From positions 1 through 6,859 of the forward strand of contig WRNL01000083.1 in the NCBI GenBank assembly GCA_009776625.1: a DNA stretch of 6,859 nucleotides, in the 5' to 3' direction. Positions 1-5,800 of this stretch are shown here, piece by piece (the stretch's first letter is position 1; each line of letters begins with the position of its first letter). This DNA comes from Methanomassiliicoccaceae archaeon. Lineage in GTDB: Archaea > Thermoplasmatota > Thermoplasmata > Methanomassiliicoccales > Methanomethylophilaceae. The position numbers and the translations under genes were made by a program. The notes beneath the pieces were generated by a model, which worked only from the letters and a program-made list of their open reading frames with translations, did not search any database and was not told where the DNA came from.

Positions 1-438
1 CGACTGCATGGTTCTTCACAGAATTCAATGGAAATGAGAACCGTAGGGGGGGCGGGCGGGCAGGCGCAAGGTAGCTCGACATGGATATTCCATACCCATT
101 AAAGCGCGGCCATCTGACAGCAGGGTGTCTGGCGTACCTGACCACGACAGTTTGCATCTTTTCACCCCGATTTTGACGGGCCAATTGACAGTTACACGGG
201 TAGTCGAGGGAGGGAGCCGCAAAGAGGCGGTCCACAGCAACTGGAACCCTATCCCGAGGGAGGTTTTCGCCAGGATCTGGGCGGATATGTGGCGTAGGGG
301 CGCCCATCAGCGGTGGGGCGAGAGGTCATCTCAGCGGATGCTATGCCGGGTGTCGAACTGTCGAACGACCCACCCTTCAAGGAATCGGGTCTGAAATGTC
401 GAGGTCAGGGTATGCCATTCCCCATAAAGGGGAGCGAA
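1..438. other. Unassigned upstream region, no supported gene
   Basis: I find no convincing gene here. Two short open frames (125-394 on plus, 25-240 on minus) overlap each other. Their translations are rich in Arg, Pro, Ser and Trp, show no recognisable domain, and have no well-placed ribosome site. The stretch contains a compact G-rich motif at 46-60 and a small hairpin, TCCCC/GGGGA around ATAAA, at 419-433. It may be the spacer or decayed tail beyond an upstream gene, but no homology to a known family could be seen in any frame I read. Confidence 0.5.
46..60 (+). other. Compact G-quadruplex-type motif
   Basis: Seven Gs (46-52), then C, GGG, C, GGG fit the pattern G3-N1-G3-N1-G3-N1-G3, with three one-base loops. 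Such short loops are known to favour very stable G-quadruplexes in vitro. Whether it forms here, or is only a G-rich run in GC-rich DNA, cannot be told from sequence. Confidence 0.45.
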
Positions 439-460
439 AATAAACGGTAAATAAACGGTA
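439..460 (+). repeat. Two tandem copies of 11-bp unit AATAAACGGTA
   Basis: Two perfect head-to-tail copies of AATAAACGGTA (439-449, 450-460) lie upstream of the AlbA_2 family gene. The same unit, in the same orientation, occurs five times downstream of that gene at 2219-2273. A near match of 9-10 nt on the opposite strand lies at 2644-2653. The 11-bp period is close to one helical turn, so each copy would present the same face to a DNA-binding protein. The role is unknown; operator or iteron-like binding sites are possible. Confidence 0.9.
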
Positions 461-465
461 AAGGT

Positions 466-491
466 AGTGTCGTAGTTAACGACTCTTGTTA
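466..491 (+). repeat. 26-bp direct repeat, upstream copy
   Basis: This 26-nt segment with core TAGTTAACGACT (473-484) matches 2144-2169 at 23 of 26 positions, with differences at the 6th, 20th and 21st base. It follows directly after the 11-bp array. Downstream of the gene, the second copy is extended into a 19-bp inverted repeat and the array comes after it. The central GTTAAC is itself palindromic. The two copies bracket the AlbA_2 family gene, which fits either regulatory sites or the ends of a duplicated or inserted cassette. Confidence 0.8.
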
Positions 492-500
492 TTCCGAGCT

Positions 501-610
501 ATCCGTGTTCAATAACGGATGCCATATGTGGTGGCATTCTCACCGCCCATGAGGGCAAACGTCGAGGCTCCCCTGTGCGGGAGTCCACGGTGTTGTCCGA
601 TCAGCAACAC
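501..610 (+). other. Run of three short hairpins before the AlbA_2 gene
   Basis: Three inverted repeats lie in series: ATCCGT/ACGGAT (501-506, 515-520), CTCCC/GGGAG (568-572, 579-583) and GTGTTG/CAACAC (590-595, 605-610). If transcription starts upstream of 500 they would form a structured leader. If it starts near 655 they are untranscribed DNA. Each stem is only 5-6 bp, so chance occurrence is quite possible. Confidence 0.25.
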
Positions 611-625
611 GGTATCTGACTCGGA

Positions 626-663
626 AAAGGTATTAACCTGCACAATATACACTGGCCGAGGGG
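626..663 (+). promoter_or_regulatory. Possible promoter element and ribosome site of AlbA_2 gene
   Basis: A TATTAA sequence at 631-636, preceded by purines (GGAAAAGG), resembles an archaeal BRE plus TATA box. GAGGGG at 658-663 sits 8 nt before the ATG at 672 and is a reasonable Shine-Dalgarno. The ribosome site favours 672 over the earlier in-frame ATG at 519. The TATA assignment is weak, because the start it predicts (about 655-660) would leave a very short leader. Confidence 0.4.
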
Positions 664-671
664 TGCATCGA

Positions 672-2018
672 ATGGAATCCGAGACGGAGGAGTGGAAAGA
701 GTCGTGGCATAACGATTGGCTCAGGTGGATTGCGGCCTTCGCCTCTCAGGAAGGGGGCAAGATGATCATCGGCAAGGACGACAAGGGCAGAGTCGTCGGG
801 GTACGCAACTACGAGAAGCTCCTCACGGAAATCCCGAACACCATATCCAACAAGCTGGGGATCGCGCCCTCGGTCAAGGCGGTACCGGTCGATGACAAGA
901 TGTGCATAGAGATAACCGTCGAAAGAGAAGGCTGCCCGATTGCGCTGGACGGCGTATTCTATAAAAGGTCGGGGAGCACCACCAGGGTGGTCGCCGGCAG
1001 GGAGCTCCGGTCATGGCTCCTTAACAGCTGGGGCATGTCGTGGACGGATGCCCCCGCAAAGAACACAAAGGTCGGCGACCTGTCGCAGGAAGCCATCGAC
1101 TTCTTCGTGAGTAAAGGGATGGCGTCGAGGCGCATGAGCCCCAAGGCCGCAGAGAGCGGCAACGAAGCCCTCCTAATGGAGTACGACATGGCGACCGACG
1201 AGGGGCTGCTCAACGCGGGGGCCATATGTTTCCTGGAAGAGCCGGGGATGAGATTCTGGTCAGCTCAGACAAGAATAGGGGCGTTCAGCGAAGACAACAG
1301 CCTCATCAGGCACGACCTGATCGATTGCGCCGTCGTCATGCAACCCGACCGCGTGATGGACATCCTCCTGAACAAATACATCCTGGGCACAGACGAGCTC
1401 GATGGGCTGATGAGGGTGACGAGGTACCCTTACCCAGAAAAGGCGCTAAGGGAGGCTCTGATGAACGCGACGGTCCACCGCGACTACCTGCGGAACATGG
1501 GCACATACATAAAAGTGCATCCCGACCGCATTAGCATATTCAACCCCGGGGCCCTCCCCGAGGGATGGACGAAGGACGACCTGCTCAACGAGCACAGGTC
1601 CGCGCCGGCGAACCCGGCGATCGCGAGGGCGTTCTTCGACATGGGGTACATAGAGTCGTGGGGCAGCGGGATAAAGCTGATGGAAAGGGAATGTAAGGCG
1701 ATGGGGCTCCCTGCGCCGGAATACGTTGTGGATTCCGAAGGGATAGAGGTCACGTTCAGGCTCCCGGAAAAGAAGGGTGCGGGCATACCGGAGAAAGCAC
1801 CGTCGGACGCGCCCGGGCTGACCGAGAGGGAGTCGAGGGTGTATGCGCTCGTGTGCGATGGGAGCGTCACTACAATAGCAGGGATAGCGGAGGCCACCGG
1901 CACATCCTTCGACACAGCGAAAAGAACTGTGAATAAGCTTGTCGAGAAGGGATACCTGCAAAGGACAGGCAGCCGCAAGGACGGAAGATGGATCCCTGTT
2001 TCAAGGCTGAATGGATGA
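672..2018 (+). CDS. AlbA_2 (Schlafen AAA_4) ATP-binding protein with winged helix
   Basis: The 448-residue product has the COG2865 layout. An N-terminal AlbA_2 domain spans about residues 5-125, with a conserved-looking EEWKESW start, a GGKMIIGKDDKG turn and an RSGST strand. A GHKL-like ATPase half spans about 220-365: N-box-type EALMNATVHRDY at 261-272, NPG at 291-293, glycine loop SWGSGI at 329-334. A winged-helix DNA-binding domain spans about 384-445. Full family length suggests it is intact. I chose the ATG at 672 because it has a ribosome site and begins at the domain; the 51 residues gained by starting at 519 are not protein-like. Members are usually annotated as transcriptional regulators or ATP-binding proteins of unknown target; Schlafen-type AlbA_2 domains can act on RNA, but nuclease activity is not shown here. 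The gene lies alone between repeat arrays, and a relic of a paralogue faces it, so autoregulation through those repeats is plausible. Confidence 0.9.
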   Translation: MESETEEWKESWHNDWLRWIAAFASQEGGKMIIGKDDKGRVVGVRNYEKLLTEIPNTISNKLGIAPSVKAVPVDDKMCIEITVEREGCPIALDGVFYKRSGSTTRVVAGRELRSWLLNSWGMSWTDAPAKNTKVGDLSQEAIDFFVSKGMASRRMSPKAAESGNEALLMEYDMATDEGLLNAGAICFLEEPGMRFWSAQTRIGAFSEDNSLIRHDLIDCAVVMQPDRVMDILLNKYILGTDELDGLMRVTRYPYPEKALREALMNATVHRDYLRNMGTYIKVHPDRISIFNPGALPEGWTKDDLLNEHRSAPANPAIARAFFDMGYIESWGSGIKLMERECKAMGLPAPEYVVDSEGIEVTFRLPEKKGAGIPEKAPSDAPGLTERESRVYALVCDGSVTTIAGIAEATGTSFDTAKRTVNKLVEKGYLQRTGSRKDGRWIPVSRLNG

Positions 2019-2053
2019 TCCGTTTGCCTGAACCGTCAGTCACTCGACAGGGA

Positions 2054-2061
2054 TTGTTTTT
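2054..2061 (+). terminator. T-rich tract, possible archaeal terminator
   Basis: TTGTTTTT lies 36 nt after the stop of the AlbA_2 gene, just before the 12-bp array. Archaeal termination commonly uses T tracts without a required hairpin. The tract has only one five-T run, so the call is tentative. Confidence 0.35.
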
Positions 2062-2138
2062 GCCCTAATAAATGCCCTAATAAATGCCCTAATAAATGCC
2101 CTAATAAATGCCCTAATAAATGCCCCAGTAAATGACCC
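2061..2138 (+). repeat. Tandem array of 12-bp unit TGCCCTAATAAA
   Basis: Five perfect copies run from 2061 to 2120, followed by a degenerate sixth copy, TGCCCCAGTAAA (2121-2132), and a partial TGACCC. The array is downstream of the AlbA_2 gene and outside any frame I accept as coding. Each unit carries AATAAA, the hexamer also present in the 11-bp array at 2219-2273. Decay at only one end suggests that the other units were amplified recently or are kept uniform. Confidence 0.93.
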
Positions 2139-2143
2139 GGGAC

Positions 2144-2169
2144 AGTGTTGTAGTTAACGACTTATGTTA
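2144..2169 (+). repeat. 26-bp direct repeat, downstream copy
   Basis: This is the second copy of the repeat at 466-491, identical at 23 of 26 positions and in the same orientation. Its last 19 nt form the left arm of the inverted repeat at 2151-2201. Together the two copies flank the AlbA_2 family gene. Confidence 0.8.
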
Positions 2170-2201
2170 GGGTGCGGATACTTAACATGAGTCGTTAACT
2201 A
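2151..2201. repeat. 19-bp inverted repeat around a 13-nt loop
   Basis: The left arm TAGTTAACGACTTATGTTA (2151-2169) and right arm TAACATGAGTCGTTAACTA (2183-2201) are complementary except at one position. The loop is GGGTGCGGATACT. It lies between the convergent ends of the AlbA_2 gene and the relic of its paralogue, so a bidirectional terminator is one reading. The left arm also occurs alone upstream of the gene (473-491). That fits better with a dyad binding site, or the end of a mobile or duplicated segment. Confidence 0.88.
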
Positions 2202-2218
2202 TATCAATACCAACGGTG

Positions 2219-2273
2219 AATAAACGGTAAATAAACGGTAAATAAACGGTAAATAAACGGTAAATAAACGGTA
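2219..2273 (+). repeat. Five tandem copies of 11-bp unit AATAAACGGTA
   Basis: Five perfect copies (starts at 2219, 2230, 2241, 2252, 2263) follow a partial unit, AACGGTG (2212-2218). They repeat, in the same orientation, the two-copy array at 439-460 upstream of the AlbA_2 gene. The array lies 20 nt from the restored stop of the relic at 2294. Perfect identity among copies at two sites about 1.8 kb apart argues against chance. Confidence 0.93.
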
Positions 2274-2293
2274 AAATCAACTTAGCCAGTAGA

Positions 2294-2611
2294 TCATGGG
2301 TACTCTTGTTTAACCCATCTCCCGGTTTTTTTTACTCCCTTCTCTTTTTATCAACGCCCTTTCCATGAGCACGCCAAGTGCGCTCCTCACGGTCTTCTCT
2401 GTCACCCCCATTTGTTCGTCCATCTCGCCTGCAGTGACAGTGTTGCCCTCGGACACGATGATATACACTATGAGTTCCGTCACAGACGGGCCATCCAGCT
2501 CGTCAGCCCTCTTCTGGGTGTTCTCTTTCGGCATCTTCTCAGGAAGCCTGAAACAACCTTGACGATGTCCCTCTCGATGACATACTCGGGGGCGCTGAAA
2601 CAAACCCGCAT
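2294..2611 (-). pseudogene. C-terminal relic of a second AlbA_2/AAA_4 family gene
   Basis: Read on the minus strand, this matches roughly residues 346-445 of the intact protein at 672-2018, in order. APEYVIERDIVKVV aligns with APEYVVDSEGIEVT, then FRLPEK is identical in both, then a winged helix follows. Two frame changes break it. One lies near 2547-2557, between IVKVV and FRLPEK, where one base is missing. The other is in the eight-T run at 2326-2333 (A8 on the coding strand), where one extra base turns the expected GSKKTGRWV wing into GSKKNREMG and a stop at 2310. With that base removed, the frame runs to a TGA at 2294. The AlbA_2 and ATPase parts are absent. The uninterrupted stretch 2310-2603 could still encode a 97-residue winged-helix protein, but its start and end look accidental. 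Confidence 0.8.
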
Positions 2612-2643
2612 TCTGGCTGGAAATGGAGGAACATCCGACCCCG

Positions 2644-2676
2644 CCGTTTATTTTTAATACGATAGCCTCTATATAT
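2644..2676 (+). promoter_or_regulatory. Promoter of the TPR/DUF1266/ankyrin operon
   Basis: TTTTTAATA (2651-2658 and the adjoining base) is centred about 26 nt before the GTG at 2681. This is the usual TATA-to-start spacing in archaea, so the first mRNA base would be the start codon itself. No Shine-Dalgarno precedes the GTG, in keeping with a leaderless message. A second AT-rich stretch, TATATAT (2670-2676), is too close to serve that start. CCGTTTATT at 2644-2652 is the reverse complement of the 11-bp array core. Confidence 0.55.
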
Positions 2677-2680
2677 CGAC

Positions 2681-3181
2681 GTGAGCTTCAACACGAACAT
2701 TCCGTCAGCGTCAGTAGGGAAGCTGCGCAATGAGGAGATAGCCCCCTTCGCGATAAGATGCCTGCGGCAGGGCAGGGGCGCCCAGGCGTTCCTGCTCCTG
2801 TCGGAGCCAGGCGCGGACAAGACGCCAGAGGCGAGCTTCGCCCTGGGCCTGTGCAACCTCCTGTCGGGGGACGCGTCCGCGGCGGTGTCCTGTTTCGAGA
2901 AGGCGCTCGGCATGCTCAAAGGCATGCCGGCCTCCAGACCCCCTGCGGGGGAGAACAGCGAGAAGTACATCCGCCTCACGGTCGAGCAGGTCAGGGAGAG
3001 GGTCTACCTCACGCCCATGGACGCCGACTTCTGCACGCATTTCCCAGAGGCCGCCGAGCAGACGGTCCTGCTGGCGCTGATCCACGCCTACCTCCAGAAA
3101 GGGATGACGGACCAGGCGAAACGGCTGTCCTCGGGGCTGACCGGCCCCGAGTTCGAGGAATACAAGAAGAAGTTCCAGTAA
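2681..3181 (+). CDS. Small TPR-like repeat protein
   Basis: The 166-residue product is an all-helical, soluble protein with no signal peptide or membrane segment. A clear tetratricopeptide-like helix pair lies at about 49-80 (ASFALGLCNLLSGDASAAV then CFEKALGML). A weaker one is near 18-40, and another at about 126-151 (LLALIHAYLQKGMTDQAKRL). GTG at 2681 is the only possible start: an in-frame TAG lies at 2663-2665 and the next in-frame Met is at about residue 78. It heads a four-gene operon, 20 nt before the DUF1266 gene. TPR folds bind protein partners, and operon mates are natural candidates. No enzymatic motif is visible. Confidence 0.82.
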   Translation: MSFNTNIPSASVGKLRNEEIAPFAIRCLRQGRGAQAFLLLSEPGADKTPEASFALGLCNLLSGDASAAVSCFEKALGMLKGMPASRPPAGENSEKYIRLTVEQVRERVYLTPMDADFCTHFPEAAEQTVLLALIHAYLQKGMTDQAKRLSSGLTGPEFEEYKKKFQ

Positions 3182-3201
3182 AAATAAGGAGCTGAAAGGA
3201 C

Positions 3202-4113
3202 ATGACTGGCGGAAAGGACCCGATACAGATGGCGGCTGAGATGCAGGCTCGCATCATGCAGCTGCAGGCGGAATACATGCAGAACCCCACCCCGGAGAAC
3301 CTGGCGAAGATGCAGGCGGAGACGCAGAGGCTGACGGCGGAGCTCTACTCCGGCGGCATAGGCGACCTGGCGGCGTCCGCGGCGGACCTCGCCGACAGCA
3401 TGGCGGGGGCGTTCGAGGACATGGAGTTCGGGATGGGCGAGGAGGAGCTGGCGGAGTTCATCGCCCAGCATGCGCCCCCTCCCGACAAGGCGAGGTACCT
3501 GCCGATAGGCGCGGTGCTGATAATGACCAACGTCGAGCCCTGCGAGACTCTGGCCATGACGGACGACGACAAGGAGTCCTACGCGGCCAACATGAAGGAG
3601 TGGTGGGGCATCAAGAACCGCGCCGGCGCGATGGACAAGATCGAGTGGCTGCTCGGGGACGGGCACACCGCGAGGTACCAGCCCGAGTTCGAGCTGCTGC
3701 AGCAGAAGGGCCCCGCCGCGTACAAGGCGCTCAACCGCAAGACTTCCCTGGACGACGAGTCCCTGGAGTGCTACGAGCTGGCAATCGAGGCGGCGACCGA
3801 GGTGCTGGAGCTGCCCAAGGGCATGGCCTCCGGGTGCAAGACGATCCGCGCATGGGACATCGACCGCGTCGGCCTCCTCGCGCGCATCTGCGCGCACATA
3901 GGCTACATAACGGAGGACGAGGCGTGGGGGTACATGAAGCGGGCGGGGGAGCAGGTCAAGCCCCTGTTCAAGACATGGGACGAGTACATAGTGTCCGTGC
4001 TGTTCGGCCGCGCCATCGCGATCGGGCTCCACCAGGAGCCGTACGCCTGCGCGCTGGAGCTGCTGACCGAGAAGAGGGGGTTCCTGGACAGCCACCCCAT
4101 AAGCGGCCTCTGA
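3202..4113 (+). CDS. DUF1266 domain protein with helical N-terminus
   Basis: The 303-residue soluble protein has a Met/Gln/Glu-rich, probably coiled-coil N-terminus (about 6-48), then an Ala/Gly-rich acidic linker to about residue 92. A DUF1266-type domain spans about 133-290. The features that suggest DUF1266 are the W-x-I then xxWLLxxGH pattern at 134-155, AWDIDR at 217-222, GYITEDEAW at 234-242, and the TWDEYIVSVLFGR stretch at 258-270. The family has no firmly established activity, and I see no catalytic motif. AAGGAG (3186-3191) precedes the ATG by 10 nt, with AAAGGA also close by. It is co-transcribed with the TPR gene (20-nt gap) and the first ankyrin gene (48-nt gap). The domain call is from remembered family patterns, not a search. 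Confidence 0.83.
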   Translation: MTGGKDPIQMAAEMQARIMQLQAEYMQNPTPENLAKMQAETQRLTAELYSGGIGDLAASAADLADSMAGAFEDMEFGMGEEELAEFIAQHAPPPDKARYLPIGAVLIMTNVEPCETLAMTDDDKESYAANMKEWWGIKNRAGAMDKIEWLLGDGHTARYQPEFELLQQKGPAAYKALNRKTSLDDESLECYELAIEAATEVLELPKGMASGCKTIRAWDIDRVGLLARICAHIGYITEDEAWGYMKRAGEQVKPLFKTWDEYIVSVLFGRAIAIGLHQEPYACALELLTEKRGFLDSHPISGL

Positions 4114-4161
4114 GCGGCCGCGCCCGCACAGGTCCGGTCTGAAAGACAAAGGAGGCAAAAG

Positions 4162-5790
4162 ATGTACGAACGAGGGAGAGCAGAGAGCGATATCAAGAGG
4201 AAATACGGGGAAGAGGGCTGGGATGCGGCGTTGGAGGTGTACAAAAAGGCGGTCGCCGAGACCAAGGACGCGGAGGACCTCAGCGGGCTCGCGTTCCTTG
4301 CGGCGGACTTCGCCCACACCGAGGCGCTGAGGCTGCTGTTCGAGGCGGGGGTGCCGCCCACCGTCACCGACAAGTACTCCCACACGCTGCTCCACTACCT
4401 GGCAAGATGGCAGGAGAGCAGGTACGTCCCCAAGCCCCCCGGGGCGGTCGCCGAGGCCGTCTCGTTCCTGCTCGACAGCAAGGTCAGCGCCCTGCGCAAG
4501 GACGAGAACAGGGGCATGCTCTGCTACCACTACGCCGCCGAGAACGGCATGGCGGAGTTCGTCGAGGCCATGGCAGGGAAAGGGGTCAAGCTGACGATGG
4601 AGGACAAGGAGGGGCTCAACGGCATCCAGATCGCATGCGGCGGCGGCGCGGGCCTGAAGAGCGCGGTCCTCGAGATAGGGTACAAGGAGAGGGACCTCGA
4701 GAACTCCCAGAAGGACTACGACAAGAGGGTGGGCCGCATGAGGGAGCAGGGCATGTCCGAGGCGGACATCGCCGCGGACATCAAGAAATGGATGCCCAAC
4801 ACCCCCGAGAAGGCGGCGAAGGCCCTCGAAGCGGCCCGCCAGCACCTCGAGGACTACCTCCGCACGGTCAAGGCGTTCGCCGAGGCCGGCGTGGAGGTCG
4901 ACGAGCGCGCGGTCAACATGGCGGTGGAGAACGGCGCCAAGAAGGTCGCCGCGTACCTGCAGGGCGTCAAGGACGGCGCCCCGGCGGGCGACACCGGCGG
5001 CATCGACGCGGCGGCGGGCGGCATGACGCTCCACCAGGCGGCCGAGAGGGACGACGCGGAGGCCATAAGGGCCATAGCGGCCACGGGCGCGGACCTGAAC
5101 GCCATGAAGGACGAGGAAGGGTACAAGCTAGGCGGGCGCACCCCACTCGCGGTCGCCTGCTCGTTCCTGAACGTGGGCGCCCTCGACGCGCTGCTCTCGT
5201 GCGGCGCGGACCCCTCGTTCAGGGACAGCGGCGGCATGACCGCGGCCGCATACATAGGCAGCAAGGCCACGGCGAACTTCCCCCTTTTCGAGGAGAAGCG
5301 CATCCCCAAGACGGTCAAGAGCCTGGCGGCGGCGGGGATGGACGTCAACATGGTGGTTGACGACAAAGGCAACACCCTCCTCCTCCTCTGGTGCGGGGCA
5401 CCCCGCGGCAGCGTGCACAACAGGGACAGCATCAAGAAGTCCATGCTGGGCGAGATCATGGGGCGCAACCCCGACATCAATGCGGCCAACCTCTCCGGAA
5501 GGACCGCCCTGATGCTCGCCTGCGCCGACGACTTCTACACGATGGAGAACATCCAGATGACGCTCCTGGAGCAGGGGGCCGACGTGGCCGCCGCCGACAG
5601 GAACGGCGACACGGCCCTGCACCATGCGGCCCGTAACGACGACGCCCACGGCGCGAAGGCCCTAAGCGAGATGCTGCTGGAGTTCGGCGCGGACCCCAAG
5701 GCGGTCAACAACGAGGAGAGGACGGCCCTGGACATCGCCACCGAGAGGGACAACCTGCCCCTCGTCAAACTACTTCTGAGCAAGATGTGA
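4162..5790 (+). CDS. Ankyrin-repeat protein with central helical insert
   Basis: The 542-residue protein carries two blocks of ankyrin repeats. The N-terminal block (about 39-160) is degenerate: THTLLHYLA-like and YHYAAENGMAEFVEAM units. The C-terminal block (about 287-542) has clearer units such as MTLHQAAERDDAEAIRAI, GRTPLAVACS, GRTALMLACA, GDTALHHAARNDD and RTALDIATERDNLPLVKLLL. Between them lies a charged, helical, non-ankyrin stretch at about 172-245, rich in Lys, Glu and Arg. There is no signal peptide or membrane segment, so it is probably a cytoplasmic binding scaffold. AAGGAGG at 4149-4155, 6 nt from the ATG, is the strongest ribosome site in the window. The stop precedes the next ankyrin gene by 10 nt, which suggests translational coupling and joint work of the two proteins. 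Confidence 0.92.
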   Translation: MYERGRAESDIKRKYGEEGWDAALEVYKKAVAETKDAEDLSGLAFLAADFAHTEALRLLFEAGVPPTVTDKYSHTLLHYLARWQESRYVPKPPGAVAEAVSFLLDSKVSALRKDENRGMLCYHYAAENGMAEFVEAMAGKGVKLTMEDKEGLNGIQIACGGGAGLKSAVLEIGYKERDLENSQKDYDKRVGRMREQGMSEADIAADIKKWMPNTPEKAAKALEAARQHLEDYLRTVKAFAEAGVEVDERAVNMAVENGAKKVAAYLQGVKDGAPAGDTGGIDAAAGGMTLHQAAERDDAEAIRAIAATGADLNAMKDEEGYKLGGRTPLAVACSFLNVGALDALLSCGADPSFRDSGGMTAAAYIGSKATANFPLFEEKRIPKTVKSLAAAGMDVNMVVDDKGNTLLLLWCGAPRGSVHNRDSIKKSMLGEIMGRNPDINAANLSGRTALMLACADDFYTMENIQMTLLEQGADVAAADRNGDTALHHAARNDDAHGAKALSEMLLEFGADPKAVNNEERTALDIATERDNLPLVKLLLSKM

Positions 5791-5795
5791 GGTGA
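5789..5795 (+). promoter_or_regulatory. Ribosome site deciding the start of second ankyrin gene
   Basis: GAGGTGA overlaps the stop codon of the upstream ankyrin gene and lies 5 nt before the ATG at 5801. The GTG at 5792 is inside this sequence, so it is unlikely to be the start. The overlap with the stop supports translational coupling. Confidence 0.7.
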
Positions 5796-5800
5796 AGAAA

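Noticed and set aside
340..375. tRNA T-arm-like TTCGAC sequence on the minus strand
   Set aside because: The flanking bases do not form a T stem, and no D or anticodon arm could be fitted.
125..394. 89-codon plus-strand open frame in the upstream region
   Set aside because: No ribosome site, no domain, unusual Arg/Trp/His composition, and it overlaps another equally unconvincing frame on the minus strand.
519..671. N-terminal extension of the AlbA_2 protein from the ATG at 519
   Set aside because: The added residues are Cys/Pro-rich and unlike the family start, and a ribosome site with correct spacing precedes the ATG at 672.
2061..2273. CRISPR array
   Set aside because: The units are 11-12 bp, directly adjacent with no unique spacers, and no cas gene is present.
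2365..2657. Plus-strand open frames over the pseudogene
   Set aside because: They are the antisense of a stretch whose minus-strand translation aligns with the winged-helix end of the neighbouring protein.
3088..5034. 648-codon open frame on the minus strand opposite the DUF1266 and ankyrin genes
   Set aside because: Long antisense frames are expected opposite GC-rich genes. Its translation is low-complexity, rich in Arg, Leu, Val and His with no domain, while the plus strand encodes recognisable proteins with ribosome sites.
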